Source: Salsipaludibacter sp963812245
Lineage (GTDB): Bacteria > Actinomycetota > Nitriliruptoria > Nitriliruptorales > Nitriliruptoraceae
DNA length: 64,000 bases
Direction of reading: 5' to 3'
Assembly: GCA_963812245.1 (NCBI GenBank)
Contig: CAWEUK010000003.1
Location: forward strand, 310,001-374,000
Under the pieces are notes generated by a model. That model searched no databases and was not told the origin of the DNA. It saw only the letters and a program-made list of their open reading frames with translations. Made by a program: the position numbers and the translations under genes. Shown here one piece after another: positions 54,243-64,000 of the stretch. Position 1 is the stretch's first letter. The number at the start of each line of letters is the position of its first letter.

Positions 54243-55685
54243 CCAGTCGGTGCCCGCCACGTCGAGGGGGCGACGGCGACTGCTGCTGCGCCTGGCCGTC
54301 CCGGCGACGCTGACGCTGATGGCCGAGCCGATCCTGAGCGTGGTCGACACCGCCATCGCCGGTCGCATCGGCACGGTCGAACTGGGTGCGCTCGGGCTGG
54401 CGACGTCGTTGCTGGCCGGACTGACCTGGGTGTTCAACTTCCTGGTGTTCGGCACGACGTCGACGGTGTCGCAGGCGCTGGGTCGAGGTGACCGCGACGC
54501 CGCCGGGCGTCGGGTGGCCCATGCCGCCATCGTGGCCATCGCGCTGGGGGTGGTGGCGGCCATCGCGCTCGCCGTGCTGGCCCCGGCGATCGTGTCGCTG
54601 GCCGGGGCCGTCGACGAACTGGTCGAGCCGACGGTGGCCTACCTGCGCGTCCGCGCCATCGGCGTCCCGTTCATGCTGGCCGCGTTCGTCGGACACGGGG
54701 CGTTCCGTGGCGCCGGCGACACGACCCGTCCGCTGGTCGTCGTGCTGGTCGCCAACGTCGTCAACCTCGGCCTGAACCTGGTGTTGGTGTTCGGCCTGGG
54801 CTGGGAACTGGAGGGCATCGCGCTGGCCACGGTGGTGGCCGAGGTCATCACCGCGGCGTGGCTGGCGGTCATGGCTCGCCGCAACCTGGGCTTCGAACTG
54901 CGCGGCCATGGCCTGCCCGACCGGCGCCAGATCGCCGCACTGGCGGTGGTGTCGCGTGACCTGTTCCTGCGCACCGCCGCGCTGGTCGGCGCGATCATGG
55001 TGATCAGCGCTGCTGCGGCCACGGGTCGGCACCGGGACGGCGGCAGCGCACCAGGTCATCTGGCAGGTCTACCTGCTGCTGTCGTTCCTGCTGGACGGGC
55101 TGGCGGTGGCGGCCCAGACGATCATGGGTCGGGCAGCCGGTGCCGGTGAGCGTGGCGTGCTGCGGGACACGGTCACCGACAGCATCCGGTGGGCGCTGGT
55201 GTGTCGGCACGTGCTCGCGGTGATCCTGCTGGTGGGACGGCCACTGTTCGTCGCGGCCTTCACCGACGACGCCGCGGTCGGGGCGCCTGGTGGCGACCGC
55301 GTGGTGGTTGCCGGCAGTGGCCATGCCGCTGCATGCACTGGTGTTCGTGCTGGACGGCCTGTTGATGGGCGCCGAGGACTACGCCTTCATCCGGACGTGG
55401 ACGGTCACGGGTTCGGTGCTGGGCGCCGTCATGGCCCAGGTCGGCGTGTCGCTGGGTGCCGGGCTGCTGTGGCTGTGGATCTCCTACGAGGTCGTCATGC
55501 TGTTGCGCGGCCTGCCGATGCTCGTGCGGGCCCGCGGCGATGCGTGGCTGCCCGGCGAGCGCCATCGCGGCCGCCCGAGTCGGCCGGACCTGACAGTCGG
55601 CCTCGGCATCGGTTCGGCCCCGGTGCGATCCTGGTCAGGGCCTGGCGTCGCGCAACCCGGAGGGCGACGTCGGCTCGATCGGTGA
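54235..55685 (+). CDS. MATE family efflux transporter, two frameshifts
   Basis: A protein of about 440-480 residues with 12 membrane segments. LRLAVPATLTLMAEPILSVV and DTAIAGRIGTVELGALGLAT are the typical MATE/DinF start; FGTTSTVSQALGRGD and GHGAFRGAGDTTRPLVVVLV are further signatures. Extra bases near 55025 and 55275 move the frame; HQVIWQVYLLLSFLLDGLAV and HALVFVLDGLLMGAEDYAFI continue it. It would export drugs or cationic compounds using Na+ or H+. By family length it should stop near 55570; the open frame continues to 55685 over the end of the opposing GDPD gene, so a stop may be lost. It overlaps the CGNR gene by eight bases. Confidence 0.88.
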
Positions 55686-56409
55686 CGAGTCCTGCCACGC
55701 CCATGTCCAGCAGGCGGTGCATGTCGGTGCGTCGGTTCACCGTCCAGACATGGACCGGAACGTCGACGTTGGCCGCCAGTCCACCGACGCGGGACGACAC
55801 GATCGTGATGCGACCGGACCGTTCCGGCACCTGGAGGCAGTCGACGTCGCGCAGGGCACGCGCCACCAGGGCCTGGCTCCCGAGTCGCACGGCACCCACG
55901 AATGCACGCACGACGCTGCTGCCGCCCGACGTCGCCACCCGACCGTCGATGGCCGCCAGCGTGGCCCGTCGCCGGGCGTCGCTGAACGAGCCGATGCAGA
56001 CCCGATCGTGGGCACCGAGGCGATTGACCACGGCGGCGGTCGGCCCCACGGCGCCGACCGACTTCACGTCGATGTTGACCCGCAGGTGCGGCCAGGTCGA
56101 CCAGGACCTCCTCCAGGGTGGGGACGCGTTCCCGGGCGCTGATGCGGGCATCGGCCACGCGCGACCAGGGCAGCGCGTCGATGCGGCCACGGATGTCGGT
56201 CACGCGGTCCAGGGTGTCGTCGTGGAACGCCACTGCCACGCCGTCGGCGGTTGCGTGCACGTCGGTTTCGACATAGCGTACATCCCAGGTCGACGGCGGC
56301 CTGGAAGGCGGTCATGGTGTTCTCGAGCCCATCGGGCGAGAACCCGCGATGGGCCAGGACGACCGGCGACGTCGGCGACCAGGTAGGGGTGATCGTCGGT
56401 CAATGCCAC
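55495..56409 (-). pseudogene. Glycerophosphodiester phosphodiesterase, frame broken at three or more points
   Basis: Conserved GDPD pieces occur in different frames: GTG 56409 gives VALTDDHPYLVADVAG; then VLAHRGFSPDGLENTMTAFQ (HRG and EN motifs, active site); then ETDVHATADGVAVAFHDDTL (metal Glu/Asp and catalytic His); then LRVNIDVKSVGAVGPTAAVV (DxK), VPVHVWTVNRRTDMHRLLDM and GVAGLVTDRADVALRVARRQ. Breaks lie near 56350, 56285 and 56090. The enzyme releases glycerol 3-phosphate from glycerophosphodiesters. The normal end is near 55610; the frame runs on to 55495, over the MATE gene end. Confidence 0.82.
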
Positions 56410-56498
56410 CTCCCTGTGTCATCGGGTGATCCTCGGAAACGTAGCAACCGCGATCCACAGGTGGTGACTTCGCTCCCGGCCCGGCGCCGCTGGTGGGT

Positions 56499-56506
56499 TA
56501 GCGTCG
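56499..56506 (+). promoter_or_regulatory. Possible -10 element (TAGCGTCG) for the photolyase gene
   Basis: TAGCGT plus CG, 41 bases before the GTG start of the photolyase gene. It matches the consensus seen in the window. Confidence 0.4.
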
Positions 56507-56544
56507 TGGCCGACCCTGCTCCCGAACTGCGACGAGGCCCCCTG

Positions 56545-57935
56545 GTGGCAACATCCCTGGTCGACGACCGACGTCTGCGTGCCCTCAACGACGCGGGGCC
56601 CGGCGAGGGGGACCACGTCCTGTACTGGATGCAGGCCGCCGTTCGTACGCAGTCCAACCACGCGCTCGAACTCGCCGTGCAACGGGCCAACGACCTCGGG
56701 GTGCCGGTGCTGGTGGTCTTCGGGCTGTGGGACGGCTACCCGGCAGCCACGGCCCGGACCTTCCACTTCCTCGCCCAGGGGCTGCGCGACGTGGCAGCCG
56801 GGCTGCCACGTCGCTCGATCGGGTTCGAGGTGCGTCGCGGTGAGCCCCTCGAAGTGGCCGTCGACGCGGCCAGTCGGGCTGCCGCCGTGGTGACCGACCG
56901 GGGCCACATGGTCGCGGCCCGCCGTTGGCGGCACCGAGTTGGGCCGGCGGGTGGACGTCGAGGCAGTCGAGGTGGAGACCAACCTCGTCGTGCCGGTGGA
57001 CGTGGTCACCGACAAGCGCCAGTACGCAGCCCGCACGATCCGACCTCGCATCCATCGCCACCTGTCCGACTTCACCGTGGAGTTGTTGACCACGCCGGTG
57101 GACGTCGCAAGTGGCACGGGGCCGGCCGGCGGCATCGACGTGTCGGATCCGGATGCAGTGGTGGCGGACCTGGACTGTGACGCCGACGTGGCCCCGGTCG
57201 ACCGCATCGACGGGGGTGAGCGGGCTGCCCAGCGCATGCTGCGATCGTTCGTCGCGCAGCGACTGGTCGGCTATGCCGACGGGCGCAACCAGCCCGCCGA
57301 CATGCAGGTGTCCTACCTGTCGCCATACCTGCACTTCGGGCAGCTGTCGCCCATCGATGCGGTGCTGGCCGCCCGTGGCGCAGGGGCACCTGCGGAGGAT
57401 CTCGACACCTTCGTCGAGGAGCTGGTCGTGCGCCGCGAGTTGTCGCACAACTACTGCTGGTTCGAGGATCGCCACGACGACTTCGCCGCGCTGCCGCAGT
57501 GGGCGCGAACGACGTTGGCCGAGCATCGTGACGACCCCCGTGACGTGGTCTACACCCGTCGCGAGTTGGAGGATGCTGCGACCCACGATCGAGCGTGGAA
57601 CGCGGCCCAGGTCGAACTGCGCGAGACCGGCTACATGCACAACTACATGCGCATGTACTGGGCCAAGCAGATCCTGGCCTGGACCAACACGCCCGAGTAC
57701 GGGTTCCGGGTCACGCGCGAACTCAACGACCGGTACCTGCTGGACGGCCGGGATCCCGAACTCGGCCGTCGGCGTGGCATGGTGCTACGGGCTGCACGAT
57801 CGCGCCTGGCAGGAGCGGCCGGTGTTCGGCAAGGTTCGAACCATGACCAGGGGCGGCCTCGAGCGCAAGTTCGACGTCGACGCCTACGTCGAACTGGTCC
57901 AGGACATGGCCGGGGTCACCATCGCAGGGGAATAG
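56545..57935 (+). CDS. Class II deoxyribodipyrimidine photolyase, two frameshifts
   Basis: A flavoenzyme of about 460 residues that uses light to split cyclobutane pyrimidine dimers. YWMQAAVRTQSNHALELAVQ and PVLVVFGLWDGYP form the N-terminal alpha/beta domain. The class II signatures are present: FVEELVVRRELSHNYC, and GYMHNYMRMYWAKQILAW (flavin and DNA binding), followed by NDRYLLDGRDPE. Extra bases near 56935 and 57780 change the frame; the last frame gives CYGLHDRAWQERPVFGKVRT to stop 57935. GTG 56545 follows GACGAGG. Class II enzymes are less common in bacteria than class I. Confidence 0.9.
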
Positions 57936-58093
57936 GGGGGCACCCGCCGGCGTGGTCGCCACGTCGTCGGCCATCGATGCACCCCCGTTCGTCGTCTCGA
58001 GCGCGTGGCACCCCGGTTCTGCGCAGGTGGTTCAATGGGTGTCACCGCGCCGTCGCGGACCATCCCATCCACAGCCCACCCAGGACAGACCTC

Positions 58094-59095
58094 ATGACTC
58101 GTGTCTTCTCCGGCATGCAGCCGACCGGCGACCTCCACCTCGGCAACCACCTTGGTGCGTTGGTGAACTGGGTCCGCATGCAGGAGACCGCCGACGTCAC
58201 CTACTGCGTGGTCGACCTGCACGCCATCACCATGGGCCACGACCCGGCCGTGCTGGCGGACCGGACGCTGGGCCTGGCGATGCAGTTCCTCGCGGCCGGC
58301 GTGGACCCCGAGCGGTCGACGCTGTTCGTCCAGTCGCACGTGGGCGACGTGCATGCCGAGATGACGTGGCTGTTCAGCTCGGTGACCGGCGTCGGCGAAC
58401 TGCAGAAGATGCCCCAGTTTCGTGAGAAGTCGGCCCGCGTCGAGGGCGCGCACGCCCAGGTGAGTGCCGGTCTGCTGACCTACCCGATCCTGCAGACGTC
58501 GGACATCCTGCTCTACGACGCCGAAGAGGTTCCGGTGGGGGAGGACCAGCGCCACCACGTCGAGATCGCGCGCGACATCGGTGGCCGCTTCAACCACCGG
58601 TTCGGCGAGGTGTTCGTGCTGCCCAAGGCGGTCTTCCCCCAGGCAGCGGCCCGTGTCATGGACCTGCAGGACCCGACCAGCAAGATGTCTGCGTCCGCCC
58701 AGTCCGACAAGGGCCGGATCAACCTGCTCGACGACCCCGACCGCATCGTCAAGAAGGTCAAGTCGGCCCAGACGGATTCCGAGCGCGAGGTCGCGTTCGA
58801 TCGCGCCGCCAAGGCCGGCATCTCCAACCTGCTCGAGATCATGTCGGCAGCAACCGGTCGCAGCATCGACGACCTGGTGGCCGAGTACGCCGATGCCGGG
58901 TACGGGACCTTCAAGCAGGCGGTGGGGGAGTCCATCGTCGAGATGCTGCGCCCGATGCAGGAGCGGTATGCCGAACTCGCACAGGATCCGGGCGAGACGC
59001 ACCGACTGCTGGGCGAAGGTGCCGCCAAGGCCCGCGCGGTGAGCGCCCCGGTGCTCGCCCGCGCCAAGGACGCCATGGGCTTCCTGCCCGCCTGA
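58094..59095 (+). CDS. trpS: Tryptophan--tRNA ligase
   Basis: A 333-residue class I aminoacyl-tRNA synthetase, standard length. The HIGH motif is the HLGN of FSGMQPTGDLHLGNHLGALV, and the KMSKS motif is the KMSAS of PTSKMSASAQSD. PQFREKSARVEGAHAQVSAG and YDAEEVPVGEDQRHHVEIAR belong to the tryptophan-binding region. ATG 58094 fits the family start. The gap from the photolyase (158 bases) has no gene. Confidence 0.97.
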   Translation: MTRVFSGMQPTGDLHLGNHLGALVNWVRMQETADVTYCVVDLHAITMGHDPAVLADRTLGLAMQFLAAGVDPERSTLFVQSHVGDVHAEMTWLFSSVTGVGELQKMPQFREKSARVEGAHAQVSAGLLTYPILQTSDILLYDAEEVPVGEDQRHHVEIARDIGGRFNHRFGEVFVLPKAVFPQAAARVMDLQDPTSKMSASAQSDKGRINLLDDPDRIVKKVKSAQTDSEREVAFDRAAKAGISNLLEIMSAATGRSIDDLVAEYADAGYGTFKQAVGESIVEMLRPMQERYAELAQDPGETHRLLGEGAAKARAVSAPVLARAKDAMGFLPA

Positions 59096-59296
59096 AGTCG
59101 TTCGCCGCCGTGCGAGGGTGGCACGGGCGCGCCCCGTCGGGCCGATCTGGACCCTCGCCGTCGACCTGGTGGGCGGGGAACAATCGGTGGTGGAGGTGGG
59201 TTGCATGGGATGGCGTCGACGAGGCACCACCCTCGTCGGCGCCACCAACGTGCCCGGGCCGATCCTCGGCCGCCCCCCACCGCATCGAGGTACCTC

Positions 59297-59626
59297 GTGG
59301 ATGCCGATTCCACCGTTGCAAGCCCCGTCACCGTCTACTGGCGTCCCGGTTGTGGGTTCTGCTCGGGGCTGTTGCGATCGCTGGAGCGGTCCGGCCTCGA
59401 CGTCCAGCTTCGCAACATCTGGGATTCGCAGGACGACGCCGCCTTCGTGCGCTCCGTCGCCAATGGCAACGAGACCGTCCCCACGGTCGTCATCGGCGAC
59501 CACGCCCTGGTGAATCCGACCGGTGACGATGTCCTGCGCACGGTCGCAGAGGTCGCCCCCGACCACTTGCCCGACGGGTGGGAGCCCCGCGAGCCGGGAT
59601 TCCTGGCCCGCATGTTCGGCGCCTGA
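59297..59626 (+). CDS. Glutaredoxin-like protein (mycoredoxin type)
   Basis: A 109-residue thioredoxin-fold protein. VTVYWRPGCGFCSGLLRSLE holds the CGFC redox motif and NETVPTVVIGDHALVNPT the cis-proline TVPT segment. Mycoredoxins use CGYC or similar and reduce mixed disulfides with mycothiol in actinobacteria. GTG 59297 has GAGG upstream and puts the first strand about 13 residues in. The last 18 bases including the stop are duplicated 28 bases downstream. Confidence 0.88.
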   Translation: MDADSTVASPVTVYWRPGCGFCSGLLRSLERSGLDVQLRNIWDSQDDAAFVRSVANGNETVPTVVIGDHALVNPTGDDVLRTVAEVAPDHLPDGWEPREPGFLARMFGA

Positions 59627-59656
59627 CGCTCCGCTCCGGCATGTTCGGCGCCTGAC
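59611..59656 (+). repeat. Short direct duplication at the glutaredoxin gene end
   Basis: GCATGTTCGGCGCCTGAC occurs at 59611 (codons for MFGA and stop) and again near 59639, separated by GCTCCGCTCCG. Confidence 0.75.
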
Positions 59657-59691
59657 CCCTCCGCAACGGGCCCACACCCGCTTCACGCTGG

Positions 59692-59822
59692 ACTGTTGGT
59701 TCCCGGTGTCCGCGGGGGAGCACGCTGCCCCCCAACACTCCACGGGTGGCCGGCTCACGCTGGACTGTTGGTTCCTGGTGTCCGCGTGGGAGCACGCTGC
59801 CCCCCAACACTCCACGGGTCGT
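59692..59822. repeat. Two tandem copies of the 72-bp structured repeat (locus 2)
   Basis: Copies begin at 59692 and 59764, 72 bases apart. Each starts ACTGTTGGTTCC[CT]GGTGTCC, contains AGCACGCTGCCCCCCAACACT and then CCACGGGT. They are the same family as the three copies at 39244-39438. ACTGTTGG can pair with CCAACACT except at one base. The array lies between convergent glutaredoxin and glutamate dehydrogenase genes; the 260-base gap has no gene. Confidence 0.85.
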
Positions 59823-59886
59823 CGCTCGCTGGACCGTGTCAAGGGAGCACCAAGGGCACGTCCAGCCGGACGCGCGACCCGAGGCT

Positions 59887-61146
59887 TCAGAGGTAGCCGC
59901 GCAACTGGGCAGCCTCGACCACGCGGTTCACGGCCAGGGCGAAGGCGGCCTCGCGCATCGAGGTCGCGTCGTTGTCGGCCTGGAAGAACGCCCACGTCGA
60001 GTTGAAGGCCGCCCCCATCTTGCGTGCGAGCCGACGGTTGACCTCCTCCTCGTCCCACTGGAGCTCCTGGTTGTTCTGCACCCACTCGTAGTAGGAGACC
60101 GTGACGCCGCCGGCGTTGGCGAGGATGTCGGGCACGATCGTCACGCCGCGCTCGGTGAGCATGGCGTCGGCAACCGGGGTCACGGGGTTGTTCGCCGCCT
60201 CCACGATCAGCCTGGCCAGGATCTGGTCGGCGTTGTGGTGGTCGATCACGCCACCGATGGCGGCCGGGATGAGGATGTCGACGTCGAGTGTGAGCAGGCC
60301 GCCGGGGTCCAGCGCGACCGAGCCGGGTGCACCCACCACCGATCCAGACTCCGCCAGGTGGGCCATCACGCCGGGCAGGTCGAGGCCACCGGGGGCATGG
60401 ATCGCACCATGCACGTCGGACACCGCCACGACCCTGTAGCCAAGTTCCGCCGCCAGCACGGCTGCCCATGATCCGACGTTGCCGAACCCCTGGATCGCCA
60501 CCGTGAGATCACTCGGTGCCCCCATCCGCAGCGCCTCGGCCGCCTGGTGGGTGACCTCGACGACCCCGCGCCCGGTGGCGGCTTCACGTCCCTCGGATCC
60601 CCCCAACGCGAGTGGCTTGCCGGTCACGATCTGGGTCGTGTGCCCATTGCGACGGCCGTACTCGTCCATGAACCAGCTCATGACCTGCGCATTGGTGTTC
60701 ATGTCCGGTGCCGGGATGTCACGGCTGGGCCCGATGATGTGGGCGATCTGCCCGAAGTAGCGTCGGGAGAGCCGCTCCAGTTCGGTCATCGAGTATTGGG
60801 TGGGATCCACCTGCACCCCGCCCTTGGCGCCGCCGAAGGGCACGTCGACCAGGGCGGTCTTCCAGGTCATCAGCGATGCCAGCGCGCGGACCTCGTCGAG
60901 GTTGGCATGCGGGTGGTAGCGCACGCCACCCTTGTACGGCCCGCGGGCCCCGTTGTGCTGCACGCGGTACCCGACCAACACGTCCATGCTGCCGTCGTCG
61001 CGACGCACCGGCACCTGCACCCGCAGCTCGCGGTAGGTCGAGGACAGCACCGCGATGGCGGCGTCGGACAGGTGGTCGATCTGGGCCGCCTTGCCGAAGA
61101 AGTAGTTGACGCCCTCGAACTGGGACATGTCCTCGCGCAGATCCAT
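59887..61146 (-). CDS. gdhA: Glu/Leu/Phe/Val dehydrogenase, glutamate dehydrogenase-like
   Basis: A 419-residue enzyme. VGYRVQHNGARGPYKGGVRY, TWKTALVDVPFGGAKGGVQV (catalytic lysine region) and APDMNTNAQVMSWFMDEYGR are glutamate dehydrogenase signatures; the NAD(P) fold is VAIQGFGNVGSWAAVLAAEL. The C-terminal VVEAANNPVTPVADAMLTER and VSYYEWVQNNQELQWDEEEV fit the roughly 420-residue hexameric type often specific for NAD. It interconverts glutamate and 2-oxoglutarate. ATG 61146 is used; ATG 61128 (MSQFEGVNYFF) is possible. Divergent from the sdh operon. Confidence 0.95.
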   Translation of the reverse strand: MDLREDMSQFEGVNYFFGKAAQIDHLSDAAIAVLSSTYRELRVQVPVRRDDGSMDVLVGYRVQHNGARGPYKGGVRYHPHANLDEVRALASLMTWKTALVDVPFGGAKGGVQVDPTQYSMTELERLSRRYFGQIAHIIGPSRDIPAPDMNTNAQVMSWFMDEYGRRNGHTTQIVTGKPLALGGSEGREAATGRGVVEVTHQAAEALRMGAPSDLTVAIQGFGNVGSWAAVLAAELGYRVVAVSDVHGAIHAPGGLDLPGVMAHLAESGSVVGAPGSVALDPGGLLTLDVDILIPAAIGGVIDHHNADQILARLIVEAANNPVTPVADAMLTERGVTIVPDILANAGGVTVSYYEWVQNNQELQWDEEEVNRRLARKMGAAFNSTWAFFQADNDATSMREAAFALAVNRVVEAAQLRGYL

Positions 61147-61330
61147 GGAGCACTCGATTCGGTCGGAAGTCGGGTCTGGTGCCAGTCAAGCAACCGCCAC
61201 ACCCGGATGTGGCCGAGCGAGAAACGTCGGCGGGAAACGTCCATGTCGACAATGGTGTCGGCCACGGCCGCCGTCCCGGGGCCGACCGGCGGGACGTCAT
61301 GCCCACCAGCGCCGGGTGATCGACCCTGAC

Positions 61331-61392
61331 CGTGGCCGATCCGGCCGCCGACGTGGCCGCCGTGGTGGCCGCCGTGGTGGCCGCCCGCCGCG
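61331..61392 (+). repeat. Short tandem repeat in the gdhA-sdhC gap
   Basis: TGGCCGCCGTGG is repeated three times in a row. A pair of GAAACGTC direct repeats lies nearby at about 61220-61240. The gap (61147-61522) otherwise shows only the promoter-like box at 61424. Confidence 0.6.
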
Positions 61393-61423
61393 CCCGGGCA
61401 ACGGTCCCGACCTCGCCACGCTG

Positions 61424-61432
61424 CTAGAGTCG
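61424..61432 (+). promoter_or_regulatory. Probable -10 element (CTAGAGTCG) of the sdh operon
   Basis: CTAGAGTCG lies 91 bases before the sdhC start and matches the consensus. Confidence 0.45.
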
Positions 61433-61522
61433 AGCACGGCGCTCGCAGGGTTGTGGCGGGCCCGTGTCCTTGTCGCCGCCACCCTCGCCGGTTGGCGGAC
61501 CGCCCCACAGGAGGCAGGCAAC

Positions 61523-62272
61523 ATGTCGAGTGCGGCCCCACCCAAGGTGCAGGCTCCTGCATCGAGTCCGACTCCCTCGCGCAAGCCCTGGATCGTGCAG
61601 TTCTACGGGTCGTCGCTGGGCAAGAAGTACGCGATGGCGATCTCCGGCATCGTCGGACTGGGCTACATCTTCGCCCACATGGTCGGCAACCTGAAGGTCT
61701 ACCTGGGTGCCGAGTCGATCGATCACTATGGCGAGTGGCTGCGCGAGGGCCTGCTCTACCCGATCCTGCCCCACACGGTGGCGTTGTGGTTGCTGCGACT
61801 GGTGCTGATCGCGGCCCTGGTGGTCCACGTGCACGCTGCCTGGGCACTCACGGTCGACAATCGCAAGGCCAGGGCGACGCGCTACCAGTCCAACCGGGAC
61901 TTCGTGGCCGCCGACTTCGCGGCGCGCACCATGCGATGGACGGGTGTCATCGTCCTGCTGTTCATCGGCTTCCACCTGGCCGACCTCACCTGGGGCGTGG
62001 AGGCAGTCAACGGCGAGTTCGTGCGTGGCGCCACCTACGACAACCTGGTGGCATCGCTGTCACGACCGCCGGTGGCAGCCTTCTACCTGCTCGCCAACCT
62101 GGCCCTGGGCGTGCACATCTACCACGGCATCTGGAGCCTGTTCCGGACGATGGGCGCGTCCAGCACGCGTCTGCTCGACGTGTCCCGTCCGCTCGCCATC
62201 GGCTTCACCGTGATCGTGATCGGTGGCAACCTGACGTTCCCGATCGCTGCGCTCACCGGCGCCATCGGCTGA
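61523..62272 (+). CDS. sdhC: Succinate dehydrogenase cytochrome b subunit (b558 family)
   Basis: A 249-residue membrane protein with about five or six hydrophobic segments: YAMAISGIVGLGYIFAHMVG, LWLLRLVLIAALVVHVHAAW, WTGVIVLLFIGFHLADLTWG, FYLLANLALGVHIYHGIWSL and LAIGFTVIVIGGNLTFPIAA. Histidines in AHMVGN, VHVHAAW, FHLADL and HIYHGI are the likely heme ligands. It anchors the flavoprotein and iron-sulfur subunits and passes electrons to quinone. ATG 61523 follows AGGAGG. sdhA follows 90 bases later. Confidence 0.92.
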   Translation: MSSAAPPKVQAPASSPTPSRKPWIVQFYGSSLGKKYAMAISGIVGLGYIFAHMVGNLKVYLGAESIDHYGEWLREGLLYPILPHTVALWLLRLVLIAALVVHVHAAWALTVDNRKARATRYQSNRDFVAADFAARTMRWTGVIVLLFIGFHLADLTWGVEAVNGEFVRGATYDNLVASLSRPPVAAFYLLANLALGVHIYHGIWSLFRTMGASSTRLLDVSRPLAIGFTVIVIGGNLTFPIAALTGAIG

Positions 62273-62362
62273 GCACGCCAGCCGCCCGGCGATCGTCCGC
62301 ACGTCGCCGCGCCGCCCGACCACGCCCCAGCCCCGTCCCACCGTGAACGGCAAGGACCCGCA

Positions 62363-64000
<1,638 letters not shown>

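Noticed and set aside
57884..60469. A minus-strand open frame of more than 850 codons across trpS and glutaredoxin
   Set aside because: It is the antisense shadow of conserved plus-strand genes and runs through intergenic repeats; its translation is Arg/Gly/His-rich without any family motif. Long antisense frames are expected at this GC content.
61321..61400. Leader peptide in the Ala/Val-coding repeat before sdhC
   Set aside because: No start codon with a ribosome-binding site, and the repeat lies upstream of the likely transcription start at about 61438.

Overview
This window is high-GC DNA (about 70% G+C) with the gene content and order of an Actinomycetota chromosome. Pointers are infB-DUF503-rbfA-truB-ribF, eno-ftsB-DUF501-ppx, a septum-formation-domain protein, an F420-type PPOX protein, a CGNR regulator and frequent GTG starts. 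A deep-branching class such as Acidimicrobiia or Nitriliruptoria is possible, but the sequence alone does not settle it. No phage, plasmid, CRISPR or insertion-sequence genes are seen; almost everything is core metabolism and information processing.

Layout. 1-10.1 kb: translation and RNA genes (infB end, DUF503, rbfA, truB, ribF, rpsO, pnp) and dapB. 10.3-12.7 kb: a large protein made of about 14 PPR/TPR-like 34-37-residue repeats. 12.8-16.4 kb: a four-gene osmoprotectant ABC transporter on the minus strand. 16.5-28.7 kb: phospholipase D/cardiolipin synthase, HrpB helicase, ABC exporter, septum-formation protein, ArgE-like deacylase, exonuclease III, HIT protein, PpiC lipoprotein and MazG. 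29.3-33.4 kb: eno, ftsB, S1-domain protein, DUF501, ppx. 33.5-37.0 kb, minus strand: a possible redox/stress group (membrane protein, 7Fe ferredoxin, DUF2249 protein, cysteine-bearing HTH regulator, cation/proton antiporter) with two AT-rich operator-like sites. 37.2-44.1 kb: a NUDIX-YjeF_N fusion, tRNA-Leu(UAA), a GH13 glycosidase between two repeat arrays, purN and purH. 44.2-48.1 kb: a TetR regulator divergent from a secreted LVIVD/RTX protein and a DUF305 lipoprotein. 48.2-59.6 kb: cupin, VOC protein, folD, a PLP decarboxylase, malate dehydrogenase, PPOX, CGNR regulator with a MATE pump, GDPD, class II photolyase, trpS, glutaredoxin. 59.9-64 kb: glutamate dehydrogenase and the start of the succinate dehydrogenase operon.

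Sequence quality matters here. At least eleven otherwise conserved genes carry one or more single-base frame breaks. pnp alone has six plus a nonsense codon, and there is a second cluster at 52.6-57.9 kb. Indels of both signs, several in short G or C runs, and conservation of the protein on both sides suggest assembly or read error rather than gene decay. Coordinates of those genes are given across the breaks.

The most unusual items are: (1) a 72-73 bp tandem repeat with an inverted-repeat core, found at two loci 20 kb apart; (2) the PPR-like repeat protein; (3) the shared GGATATTC motif near the DUF2249 and regulator genes; (4) a recurring TAGNNTCG promoter -10 motif.
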